Of a stretch of 6,322 nt of DNA, positions 1 through 6,269 are shown in pieces. The notes under the pieces are model-generated. The model did not search any database. It was not told where the DNA came from and saw only the letters and a list, made by a program, of their open reading frames with translations. Source of the DNA: Melioribacteraceae bacterium (GTDB taxonomy: Bacteria; Bacteroidota; Ignavibacteria; Ignavibacteriales; Melioribacteraceae); NCBI GenBank assembly GCA_015486905.1, contig WFQV01000167.1, forward strand, positions 1 through 6,322, read 5' to 3'. The position numbers and the translations under genes were made by a program. Positions within the stretch are counted from its first letter, which is position 1. Each line of letters begins with the position of its first letter.

Positions 1-113
1 AAGTTAGCTGCTGTCGTACCGCTTTTGGAATTTCCCTGGGCAAACAAATTAAGGTTGAGCCCGGCGAATAAACTCAAAATTAAAAAAGCGCTAAAAAAAT
101 TTTTTCGTATCAT
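1..113 (-). CDS. PorV/PorQ-family outer-membrane protein, N-terminal fragment (cut by window edge)
   Basis: Reading the minus strand from an ATG at 113 gives 37 complete codons with no stop before the window ends. The product starts MIRKNFFSAFLILSLFAGLN, a short basic N-region followed by a hydrophobic core. The likely signal-peptidase I site is after Ala25 (LFA|QG), leaving Gln at +1. The visible mature start is QGNSKSGTTAAN, and the next codon begins TT (Phe or Leu). A Lys-x-Gly-Thr-Thr-Ala-Ala-x-Phe stretch right after the signal peptide is typical of PorV/PorQ-family beta-barrel proteins. In Porphyromonas gingivalis, PorV acts with the type IX secretion system as an outer-membrane carrier of cargo sorting domains. 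The gene starts 21 bp after the stop of the large exported protein on the same strand, so it is probably the third gene of the operon. The signal peptide is clear. The family call rests on about ten residues; another exported protein is possible. Confidence 0.66.
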   Translation of the reverse strand, partial: MIRKNFFSAFLILSLFAGLNLNLFAQGNSKSGTTAAN

Positions 114-127
114 TGTTCTTATTAGTT

Positions 128-131
128 CTCC
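128..131 (-). promoter_or_regulatory. Possible Shine-Dalgarno for the PorV-like gene
   Basis: On the minus strand GGAG occurs at 131–128, 14 nt before the ATG at 113. The spacing is longer than the usual 5–9 nt, so this may be a weak site, or translation may be coupled to the preceding gene, whose stop is at 137–135. The spacer is A-rich (AACTAATAAGAACA), as is common for lineages that rely little on Shine-Dalgarno pairing. Confidence 0.35.
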
Positions 132-134
132 GAT

Positions 135-449
135 TTATTTAATGATTGCGAACCTTCCTATTTTCGTGCCTAATTCGTAAGCATCTACCTGGTAAACATA
201 AATACCGAACGCAACGTCCATTCCGTCACGCGAAGTTAAATCCCACGGCTCTTGTCCGTCTCTTATTGTACTGTTGTGCTCCAAAGTTTTAACTAACTTA
301 CCGCTAATAGTGTAAATTCGAATCACGCATTTAGCCGGCAAGTGAATAAACTCAACCCGTCGAATTCCTCTGCCGACGGTATTCACTCTCGGTTCCCACG
401 AAGCCGCACCGACGTAAGGATTGGGAACGACGGCTATTTTGCTCAAATC
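135..449 (-). other. Region encoding the C-terminal sorting-like domain (residues 979–1082)
   Basis: The last 104 codons encode a compact beta-sandwich-like module. Visible marks are VVPNPY at 985–990, a hydrophobic strand with IYTISGKLVKTL at 1023–1034, WDLTSRDG at 1047–1054, GIYVYQVDA at 1060–1068 and a Lys-ended tail GRFAIIK at 1076–1082. In Bacteroidota these features (PNP start, G-x-Y followed by strands, basic end) mark T9SS type A sorting domains, which are recognised at the outer membrane and often removed. The fold also resembles FlgD Ig-like domains. Sorting function is inferred from family resemblance. Confidence 0.75.
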
Positions 450-3383
450 ATCTTTCCCTTTATTGATGTCTAACTTTTGAGCTTGCGTGGTAAACTCGAA
501 ATATTCTCCGTTTCTAAACGGCTTTCTCGTCACTACGCGGTAAACGTCCCCTACTTGCGGAGCTTTTTGTTCGGCATCTGCGATTGTTGTATCCTTAATT
601 AAACTAACCGACCAGGAAACTCTTAAGTTACCAAAGTTGGTTGCCGGCTTACCGAGTGAATCCCCCGTAACAACAAAGATTGCGTCGCCGTCGTCAAAAA
701 GTCCGTTGTCGTTTTCGTCTTTAAATATAAATTGAAAATGATCAATCTTATCAGTCAAATCCCGCACAATAATATTAGATTGAATAGGCTGGCTAAAGCC
801 CGTTGCAGGGAAGGACAAATCACCTTTGCCAGGCTCGGCAAATTCCACTTCAAAATCGATTGGCAAATCAACCTTTTTACTTTTGTAAGCCGGTGCAAAG
901 CGGGAATCGAAACCTACTTGCACAATGTAATTGCTTTTCCCGGTAACCCAGCCGCTCTTGGAATAGTTGACCGAAACGCTTGTGTCAGTAAGCATTTTAA
1001 CCGAAAATCCGTCGATTACTTTCGTCTGGATTTTTTCCGTTGCAATTTTTTCCTTCGAAATCAATGTGTCATCTTTTTCAACATTTACTAAGCTGTAATA
1101 AGGATGTCTGGAATTGTGATATTTGGAATTTTCACTAAAGACCATTCTGTATTTAATTCCGTCTTTGACCGAATCGGGATTTAAAATTTGAACGGAAATA
1201 TTTGAAGTTGAAGGACCGGTTTTGAAAAAGTTCTTTATTTGCGGAGCTACGTAACCCGCGGCAGGTGCACGTGGTGTAACCACCGCAGTGTTAATGTCTG
1301 ACGTTACCTTTCCATTAATGTCAACTTTAAAAATCGTTGTGGTTTCCGATGGAGGGATCCCTTCAACTTGACCTTTAACGGTTGTTGTTACAAATCCTTG
1401 ATCGTAAGCCGAAACGGCATAATAATATGTTTGTCCGTTCTCCACGGTAGAATCGATGAACGAATGTTGCAAACCGCTATCGTCACCCAAATAGAATTTG
1501 GCGCCGTTAACATCGATGGGGTGCAAACCTTTTACTCCGTCAACGAGATCGAACTGAGCAATTGGTTTTCTAAAAGTGGGCTTGCCGTAAGCATCCGTAA
1601 TGATTTTATCTTCAATAAAATTAGGCTCGGTAGAACGGTAAATCCGGTAGCCTTCGAAATTGTATTTTTGGTAAAAGGCATCGAAGGTCTTCTCGGCTCT
1701 GTTGTCCCAATAAAGCGTTACCCTTCCGTTGCCGGGAATTGCAGTAACAATAGGTTTGTCCGGCGGTTTGGCAAAACGGTAATTGGCATTGTATATCTGT
1801 TGAATCGTCTTTTTTCTTCTAAACAAATCGTCTTTATCAATGCCAAAAAGCAGGGACATTGAGAAGCGTTGGGTTTCTCCCGTTTCTTTTACTTGGCCGC
1901 TTGTAGCCGAATAAGTGTTCCTGCCGTCCATAGCAAAAATGTAACTGGAAAAGTAATTAGCAAGGTTAACCCCAACGAGAGATTGTCCGTGAGGTGTAGG
2001 TAAAGCGGAAAGCACTTGCCAGTTTTCTTCGTCGTTGTGTAGTTCGTATTTGTGAACCGGAAAAATTGCAAATCCGGTTAGCCCCAGCTGGTCGGATTCG
2101 TCTTTGTCCAATATTCCGAAGTTCGGTTCGCCTTGCTCGGGCTTGCCATCCCCCTCGCTACCGTCGGGGTCCGGACCGGTGTAATTTTCGTCGAAAGGTC
2201 CGATGCCGTCCGAACCGATGTCGTCGTTCAAAGGTTCGTTTTTGTCCCACTTCCCATTATTGTTAAGGTCTGTGAAAGAACGCCAATTCCCATTTTCGTC
2301 CGCATCCCAATGGGGCTGCCAGCTACGTCCGTAAAACTCTTTAAATTTAACCGTATCGCGTGCAGGGTCTAAAATAAAAGGGTCTTCCTGAGGTGTGTTG
2401 ATAAATCTCTTAGCCGCATTGTCTCTCCTTTCGTCGGTTAATCCGTCATCGTCATTGTCAATTCTGTCGGTAGAAATTCCCGGGCTTTCAAGGAAAGCAT
2501 AACCGGCAAGTCCCACAGGACTCCAATGACCCGGGCTACCGAAGGAGACGGTTGACCACGCGTAGGAAATATCCAACAGCTCGTTGTAATCGCCTGCATT
2601 GTTCGAAGAATTGTCGTGTCCTCCAATTCCCCAGTCGATGTACTGTGCAAACAATGTCTTGGTGTAGTCGGTTGTGCTCATATTTGTAATTTGATAGTAC
2701 CAGAAAATAACATCTTCGGCAAGCACTTGCGACCATTGAAAACCGCGTGCCTTAACCTGCATTCCCAAGCCGCCTCTATCGGGGTCGTCGGCATCGGGGT
2801 GGAAGTTGTTGTTCAGCAAATATTGGCGGTCTTCATTATCATCAAACACAAAAAACGTTTCCAAGTCGGCATTTTTTACTCCCTTACCGAAGAAGCCGTC
2901 CCACTTCCCGTCCCAATCTTCGGGCCTGTCGGGCCAATGGAAAGGCCAAGTTGAAGGGTCGTCGCTGCGGGCGGGGGCAGTGGAATAAGAAGCGGCGTAA
3001 CCGGGAAGTGGCCACCATCCGTAAGTTACGCCGGTAGCTCTGTCGTACCGTGTAAATTCGTAGTAATTACTTTCAAGCGGATGAATTACATTTCCGTTCG
3101 GGTCTTTTGTTTCCGCTTGCACAATAATGGCAACACCGTCAACGTAAGTATGCCCTGAGCCTTTTGGCCAAACTCCGCTGCGCGTAGGTTCGTTTTTCCA
3201 ATCGGCTATTTCACCGTAATTGTAATAAACTGTTGAAACCAAGTTCCCGTCCATAAAACCTTTCCGCGTTTGATTATGGTCGCCTTTGTTTTTATCCACT
3301 ACCACTTGCGCTTGAAGATTTAACGAAGCGGTGAAGATAAGCACGAACAAAAAGTTAAGCGGAAGAAATTTTATTATTCTCAT
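135..3383 (-). CDS. Large exported modular protein with FnIII-like domain, calcium-loop-like motifs and C-terminal T9SS/FlgD-like sorting domain
   Basis: This 1082-aa protein has a clear signal peptide (residues 1–25, cleavage likely LQA|QV). Residues 30–540 match no family I can name; they are rich in Trp, Tyr, Asp and Pro, with six Trp between 123 and 161. Asp/Asn loops that look calcium-binding lie at about 306–318, 358–383, 391–421 and 889–900. Residues 540–660 look like a fibronectin type III domain (PPDKPIVTAIPGNGRVTLYW, then GYRIYRS, then QTYYYAVSAYD). Residues 680–970 are beta-rich and unassigned. Residues 979–1082 have the form of a FlgD-like/T9SS type A C-terminal domain: VVPNPY, IRIYTISGKLVKTLEH, GIYVYQVDA and a final GRFAIIK. 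The only cysteine is Cys1019 and there is no lipobox, so it is not a lipoprotein. It is probably secreted or surface-bound. It sits 12 bp after the receptor gene and 21 bp before the PorV-like gene, which suggests a shared function. The start is supported by GAGG 7 nt upstream. Export is well supported; the ligand or activity is unknown. Confidence 0.88.
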   Translation of the reverse strand: MRIIKFLPLNFLFVLIFTASLNLQAQVVVDKNKGDHNQTRKGFMDGNLVSTVYYNYGEIADWKNEPTRSGVWPKGSGHTYVDGVAIIVQAETKDPNGNVIHPLESNYYEFTRYDRATGVTYGWWPLPGYAASYSTAPARSDDPSTWPFHWPDRPEDWDGKWDGFFGKGVKNADLETFFVFDDNEDRQYLLNNNFHPDADDPDRGGLGMQVKARGFQWSQVLAEDVIFWYYQITNMSTTDYTKTLFAQYIDWGIGGHDNSSNNAGDYNELLDISYAWSTVSFGSPGHWSPVGLAGYAFLESPGISTDRIDNDDDGLTDERRDNAAKRFINTPQEDPFILDPARDTVKFKEFYGRSWQPHWDADENGNWRSFTDLNNNGKWDKNEPLNDDIGSDGIGPFDENYTGPDPDGSEGDGKPEQGEPNFGILDKDESDQLGLTGFAIFPVHKYELHNDEENWQVLSALPTPHGQSLVGVNLANYFSSYIFAMDGRNTYSATSGQVKETGETQRFSMSLLFGIDKDDLFRRKKTIQQIYNANYRFAKPPDKPIVTAIPGNGRVTLYWDNRAEKTFDAFYQKYNFEGYRIYRSTEPNFIEDKIITDAYGKPTFRKPIAQFDLVDGVKGLHPIDVNGAKFYLGDDSGLQHSFIDSTVENGQTYYYAVSAYDQGFVTTTVKGQVEGIPPSETTTIFKVDINGKVTSDINTAVVTPRAPAAGYVAPQIKNFFKTGPSTSNISVQILNPDSVKDGIKYRMVFSENSKYHNSRHPYYSLVNVEKDDTLISKEKIATEKIQTKVIDGFSVKMLTDTSVSVNYSKSGWVTGKSNYIVQVGFDSRFAPAYKSKKVDLPIDFEVEFAEPGKGDLSFPATGFSQPIQSNIIVRDLTDKIDHFQFIFKDENDNGLFDDGDAIFVVTGDSLGKPATNFGNLRVSWSVSLIKDTTIADAEQKAPQVGDVYRVVTRKPFRNGEYFEFTTQAQKLDINKGKDDLSKIAVVPNPYVGAASWEPRVNTVGRGIRRVEFIHLPAKCVIRIYTISGKLVKTLEHNSTIRDGQEPWDLTSRDGMDVAFGIYVYQVDAYELGTKIGRFAIIK
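684..719 (-). other. EF-hand/dockerin-like calcium loop in the exported protein (residues 889–900)
   Basis: The encoded stretch DENDNGLFDDGD has Asp/Asn at loop positions 1, 3 and 5, Gly at 6 and acidic residues at the end, the pattern of a calcium-coordinating loop. It is about 510 residues away from the other Asp/Asn-rich loops, in the beta-rich segment just before the sorting domain. Calcium binding is inferred from the pattern only; no flanking helices were checked. Confidence 0.5.
1404..1766 (-). other. Region encoding a fibronectin type III-like domain (residues 540–660)
   Basis: The segment opens with PPDKPIVTAIPGNGRVTLYW, the usual Pro-rich A strand and a B strand ending in Trp. It continues with a tyrosine-containing C strand (FEGYRIYRS) and ends with SFIDSTVENGQTYYYAVSAY, the F-strand Tyr pattern of FnIII folds. 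At about 120 residues it is longer than a typical ~90–100 residue domain; the excess is an insertion at about 586–635 with alternating Asp, Lys and Gly. Such domains are usually structural spacers or binding modules in exported proteins. Confidence 0.68.
2235..2468 (-). other. Cluster of Asp/Asn-rich calcium-loop-like motifs (residues 306–383)
   Basis: Two clear loop-like motifs fall in this segment. DRIDNDDDGLTDE at 306–318 resembles thrombospondin type 3 or similar calcium repeats. DLNNNGKWDKNEP at 372–384 resembles an EF-hand or dockerin loop and is preceded by DADENGNW at 360–367. A further acidic, Gly-rich run continues to about residue 421 (encoded down to about 2121). Repeats of this sort commonly rigidify secreted proteins when calcium is bound. 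The motif spacing is irregular, so this is not a regular tandem array. Confidence 0.55.
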
Positions 3384-3390
3384 ATTGAAT

Positions 3391-3394
3391 CCTC
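3391..3394 (-). promoter_or_regulatory. Shine-Dalgarno site of the large exported protein
   Basis: On the minus strand GAGG at 3394–3391 lies 7 nt before the ATG at 3383–3381, in the 12-bp gap after the TAA stop of the receptor gene (3398–3396). The spacing is ideal and supports this start. No promoter or terminator fits in so short a gap, so the two genes are very likely co-transcribed. Confidence 0.7.
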
Positions 3395-3395
3395 G

Positions 3396-6089
3396 TTAAA
3401 AACTTAAAGTAAAACCTGCGTTAACTTGCCTTGGCGGAGAGTAAAAATCCGGTCTTGTAAAAAATTCTTTTAACGTGTTAACACCTCTGGGCCGTTCCTG
3501 CTGACGGGTTAATTCCAATGTGTAACCGGCTCTGCCCGTATCCCCGAAAACTTGAATCTCATTCGGAACATCGAAGAGGTTGTAAATCTTTACGAAAGCC
3601 ATTGCGTTTTTATTGAACAGCTTGAAATATTTGGTTAAATACAAATCGACATTAAAGAAAGCCGGTTTGTTCTCGCTATTTTCCAAGCCTATTCTTTCAT
3701 TCTCGAAAGAAGGTGTGTAAGGGAGTCCGCTCCCCAACTGCCCTACCGCACTTATCGTGTAATTGTCCGCCTTACCGTAAGTAAGCGTAAAATTCAACTG
3801 GTGCCGTCTGTCCCAACTTAACGGCACCAATTGCTTATTTGCTTCTATAGGAGGGTTTGCTTGTGCTTTGTCAAACGCTTCGTTCGGGTCGGACGCCGTA
3901 CCTTTTGCAATTTGAAAAGTGTAATCCAAAGTTGCACCGAATCCGTTGACGGGTCTCTTCGTGAAAGAAATCGTAATGCCTTTAACCGAGCCGAAATCTC
4001 TATTAATCAATTCACCGAATTTTCTAAAATTGTTTTTAATATGAATTTCCGTACTCAGCAAATTACGAATATCTTTGTAATAACCCGTAACCGTAATACC
4101 GATATCGTTGCTTAGTGCTTGCTGTAAACCAATTTCGTACATTATCGTACGCTGTGGTTCCAGATTGGCGTTCCCAATTGTATTACCAATGTTTGCCGGG
4201 AAATCACCGGTCAAAGGTATTCTGAAATTAGGGTTTAAAAATAGATTTTCGAATGCCGGCATTTGAAAGAAATGCCCGTAGGAAATATGAATTGCCCCCC
4301 TGTCCGTAATAGGATAAGAGATGCCTATCCTCGGACTCACTTGATATTTCGCAGTTGCTTTTGCCATTAAAGAATCCGGGAAAGGAGGAGTAAAATTATC
4401 CAGCAAATTTATTTTATTCGGATTTTTTAAATATCTTCCGTCCGGTTCAAAATAATCGAAACGGACACCGATATTTACAACCAAATATTGTAATTCTATT
4501 TTATCCTGAATGTAAGAAGAAAATTTATAAGGATTAACCGTGTAAACATTGTAATTAAAAGCACCCAACTTCGGAAGCTGGGGTTTGAAATGTGTGTAAG
4601 CATCAATCATTATTTGAAAATTTTTGGAATTCAGATTGTAATATTTAAACTCCACACCGGTTTTTATTTGGTGCACATTATTTATCTGCCAGGTCAAATC
4701 CACTTTACCCGTGTAAGTTTTCGTATCGTGGTAGAAATGCCAATTCTCCGTCCCCCCGGTGTAGAAAGCGTTCCCGCTTACGTCTTTTAATCTGTCCGGG
4801 TTAACGTACCGCGGGTCCAAAGGATTTTGAAAAACGTATTGTTTGAATTGGCTGTTGAAGTAAGAAGCTAAAAAGTCGATGAAAGCGGAATTGTTTATTA
4901 CATAGGTGTAGCTAATGCTACCTAAAAAACTTTTCTGGAATTTTTTGTAATCGCCATCCGGGTCCAATTTGAACAAATGATTATAATCGCGGTATTTTCT
5001 ATCCTGGTACATCCCGTTAAAAACAATGCCCCTGCCTTTTCCTACTTTGAAAACAAGTTTGCCCTGCAGAGTCAACCTTCTGTTAAAATTCATCGGGACA
5101 TATTTATTATCGCCCGTATTTCCTACGTACCAATCCTTAGGATTATTAGCCGAGAAATTGGACGAATCGGAGGGATTAAACATCCTTCGACCGTAGAGAT
5201 AACCGTCATCATAAAACGAACGACCCGACACAAAGAATTTTACAAAGTCCTTTAAACCCGGAACAGGACCGGCGAGGAAGCCTTGAACGTTGTAAATATC
5301 CTTGGGTGAAATATGACCGATATTGTAATAAACATCTTTCCTGTTCGAGACGTAATCCCCCGTGTAAACGGAAATATTACCTTTGTAATCATTGCCCGGT
5401 AATTTTGTAATTTGATTTACAATACCCGACATTGCCTGACCATATTCGGCATTGAAAGTTCCGGTAATAACCTGAATTTCCTGAAGGCTGTTAAGTTCGG
5501 GTGTTAAAGTGGCATCTCCGGAATAATCATCATTTACGGATACACCGTCAACAAGATACTTCACCTCATTAGCTCTACCGCCTCTGAAGTGTCCGTTAAC
5601 AACACCGGCTTGCAAATTAATTACGGAACCAACATCTTCCACCGGTAACATTTTAATGTAATTTACGTCCACCTTAGTTTCCGTGGAAGTTAAGTCCTTA
5701 CGGATTAAAGGCTTTTTAGCAGAGACGACCACATCGGACATTTGAATTGCTTTCTCCGTTAGTTCAAAATCGATACGGGTTGTTTGATCGGCTGAAACTT
5801 TAACATGCGTTATTGTCACAGAGCCGTAACCTATTAAAGAAGCCTTAACCGAATAAGTCCCGGGGGGAATGTTAATAATGTAATAATTCCCGTTCGCATC
5901 GCTTGCAGCACCCATCATAGTGCCCAGAATTACGATGTTCACGCCGGGTAACGGCTCACCGCTTGTTTTGTCGGTTACTCGCCCCGCAATCTTACCTGTA
6001 GTACCACCAAAAATTTGTGCATTAAACAAAATTAATGCTAACAAAACGAAAAGACTCTTAACCCTTGATTTACCCTTTCCTTTTTTCAT
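3396..6089 (-). CDS. TonB-dependent outer-membrane receptor with N-terminal carboxypeptidase-regulatory-like domain
   Basis: This 897-aa protein is expected to sit in the outer membrane and use energy passed by TonB–ExbB–ExbD to bring a ligand into the periplasm. The basic start MKKGKGKSRVK and hydrophobic segment 12–28 form a signal peptide. Residues 31–112 are a CarboxypepD_reg-like domain (GKIAGRVTDKTSGEPLPGVN, then DANGNYYIINIPPGTYSV). DVVVSA at 119–124 may serve as the TonB box. The plug covers about 125–230, with RGGRANEVKYLVDGV at 169–183 and FNAEYGQAMSGIVNQITK at 212–229. The rest is a beta-barrel with many Tyr/aromatic strands, ending in Phe897, the usual outer-membrane C-terminal residue. 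No cysteine was seen. The start is fixed by an in-frame TAA at 6110–6108 with no other start codon between. It is the first gene of the visible operon. It shows no clear SusC-type signature and no SusD gene follows. The ligand cannot be predicted; glycan, peptide, siderophore or other are all open. Confidence 0.93.
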   Translation of the reverse strand: MKKGKGKSRVKSLFVLLALILFNAQIFGGTTGKIAGRVTDKTSGEPLPGVNIVILGTMMGAASDANGNYYIINIPPGTYSVKASLIGYGSVTITHVKVSADQTTRIDFELTEKAIQMSDVVVSAKKPLIRKDLTSTETKVDVNYIKMLPVEDVGSVINLQAGVVNGHFRGGRANEVKYLVDGVSVNDDYSGDATLTPELNSLQEIQVITGTFNAEYGQAMSGIVNQITKLPGNDYKGNISVYTGDYVSNRKDVYYNIGHISPKDIYNVQGFLAGPVPGLKDFVKFFVSGRSFYDDGYLYGRRMFNPSDSSNFSANNPKDWYVGNTGDNKYVPMNFNRRLTLQGKLVFKVGKGRGIVFNGMYQDRKYRDYNHLFKLDPDGDYKKFQKSFLGSISYTYVINNSAFIDFLASYFNSQFKQYVFQNPLDPRYVNPDRLKDVSGNAFYTGGTENWHFYHDTKTYTGKVDLTWQINNVHQIKTGVEFKYYNLNSKNFQIMIDAYTHFKPQLPKLGAFNYNVYTVNPYKFSSYIQDKIELQYLVVNIGVRFDYFEPDGRYLKNPNKINLLDNFTPPFPDSLMAKATAKYQVSPRIGISYPITDRGAIHISYGHFFQMPAFENLFLNPNFRIPLTGDFPANIGNTIGNANLEPQRTIMYEIGLQQALSNDIGITVTGYYKDIRNLLSTEIHIKNNFRKFGELINRDFGSVKGITISFTKRPVNGFGATLDYTFQIAKGTASDPNEAFDKAQANPPIEANKQLVPLSWDRRHQLNFTLTYGKADNYTISAVGQLGSGLPYTPSFENERIGLENSENKPAFFNVDLYLTKYFKLFNKNAMAFVKIYNLFDVPNEIQVFGDTGRAGYTLELTRQQERPRGVNTLKEFFTRPDFYSPPRQVNAGFTLSF
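5400..5747 (-). other. Region encoding TonB box and plug domain (residues 115–230)
   Basis: The segment begins with QMSDVVVSAKKP, a TonB-box-like acidic/valine run directly after the carboxypeptidase-regulatory-like domain. It ends at the conserved YGQAMSGIVNQITK, where the plug joins the first barrel strand. The YLVDGVSVND turn at 178–187 and SLQEIQVITG at 201–210 are standard plug landmarks of this receptor class. All landmarks are present, so the receptor appears intact. Confidence 0.8.
5754..5999 (-). other. Region encoding the CarboxypepD_reg-like domain (residues 31–112)
   Basis: About 82 residues form a transthyretin-like beta-sandwich ahead of the TonB box. Landmarks are IAGRVTD at 34–40, GEPLPGVNIVILGT at 44–57, DANGNYYIINIPPGTYSV at 64–81 and the closing strand TTRIDFEL at 103–110. 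It is common on Bacteroidota receptors. It is not the STN signalling domain used with anti-sigma factors, so this receptor probably does not regulate its own sigma factor through that route. Confidence 0.82.
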
Positions 6090-6198
6090 TCTATTACAAT
6101 TTCGTTGTTAAAAAATAATTTACGTTCTAATTTTTAATCTGTTTATATTACACTTTGAACTAATATTTAAACTCTGTTCCAAAAGAAAAAACATTGTC

Positions 6199-6238
6199 AT
6201 TCTGAGTAGTCCCGCAAAATGCGGGAGGACGTGAGAAT
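6199..6238. repeat. Imperfect palindrome with perfect 7-bp inner stem
   Basis: The inner hairpin is TCCCGCA (6210–6216), loop AAA (6217–6219), TGCGGGA (6220–6226), all seven pairs perfect. It is framed by ATTCT at 6199–6203 and its complement AGAAT at 6234–6238. The flank TGTCATTCTGAG (6195–6206), together with GAGAATCTTTTG further on, recalls intergenic repeats that I associate with environmental Bacteroidota-type genomes. There is no following T-run in either direction close enough for a strong factor-independent terminator. Confidence 0.6.
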
Positions 6239-6269
6239 CTTTTGAAGCACGCTCAAAATAAGATTTCTC
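6233..6269. repeat. Second imperfect inverted repeat in the upstream region
   Basis: GAGAATCTTTTGA (6233–6245) faces TCAAAATAAGATTTCTC (6253–6269). The arms are complementary apart from small bulges, enclosing a short loop around 6246–6252. It directly abuts and slightly overlaps the first palindrome, so the pair could form one compound structure, as expected for a REP- or MITE-like dispersed element. Confidence 0.5.

Noticed and set aside
732..1091. 119-aa plus-strand open frame
   Set aside because: Antisense to the exported protein gene and lacking recognisable features; a shadow frame.
1368..1862. 164-aa plus-strand open frame opposite the exported protein
   Set aside because: It lies wholly antisense to a well-supported gene, has no domain character, and its composition follows from the codons of the opposite strand.
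2066..2372. Overlapping Arg/Pro/Val-rich plus-strand frames
   Set aside because: These are the antisense reading of the Asp/Gly/Asn-rich calcium-loop segment, which naturally gives Arg-, Pro- and Val-rich translations.
2616..2988. Two overlapping plus-strand frames of 112 and 60 aa
   Set aside because: Both are antisense to the Trp/Asp-rich part of the exported protein, overlap each other, and show no upstream signals.
4977..5255. 92-aa plus-strand frame with a hydrophobic start
   Set aside because: The hydrophobic start is the antisense of receptor barrel codons; there is no independent support.
3396..6089. Receptor as a SusC homologue of a polysaccharide utilisation locus
   Set aside because: No SusD-like lipoprotein, glycoside hydrolase or SusC-type signature is visible in the window.
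5920..6111. 63-aa plus-strand frame across the receptor start
   Set aside because: It is antisense to the signal peptide and regulatory-like domain; no start signals of its own.
6144..6149. TAATAT on the minus strand as a definite -10 promoter element
   Set aside because: The region is AT-rich enough to give such hexamers by chance, and no good -35 or lineage-specific partner box was found at the right distance.
6210..6226. GC-rich hairpin as a factor-independent terminator for a gene upstream
   Set aside because: The stem is only seven pairs and is not directly followed by a U-run on either strand; it fits a repeat element better.
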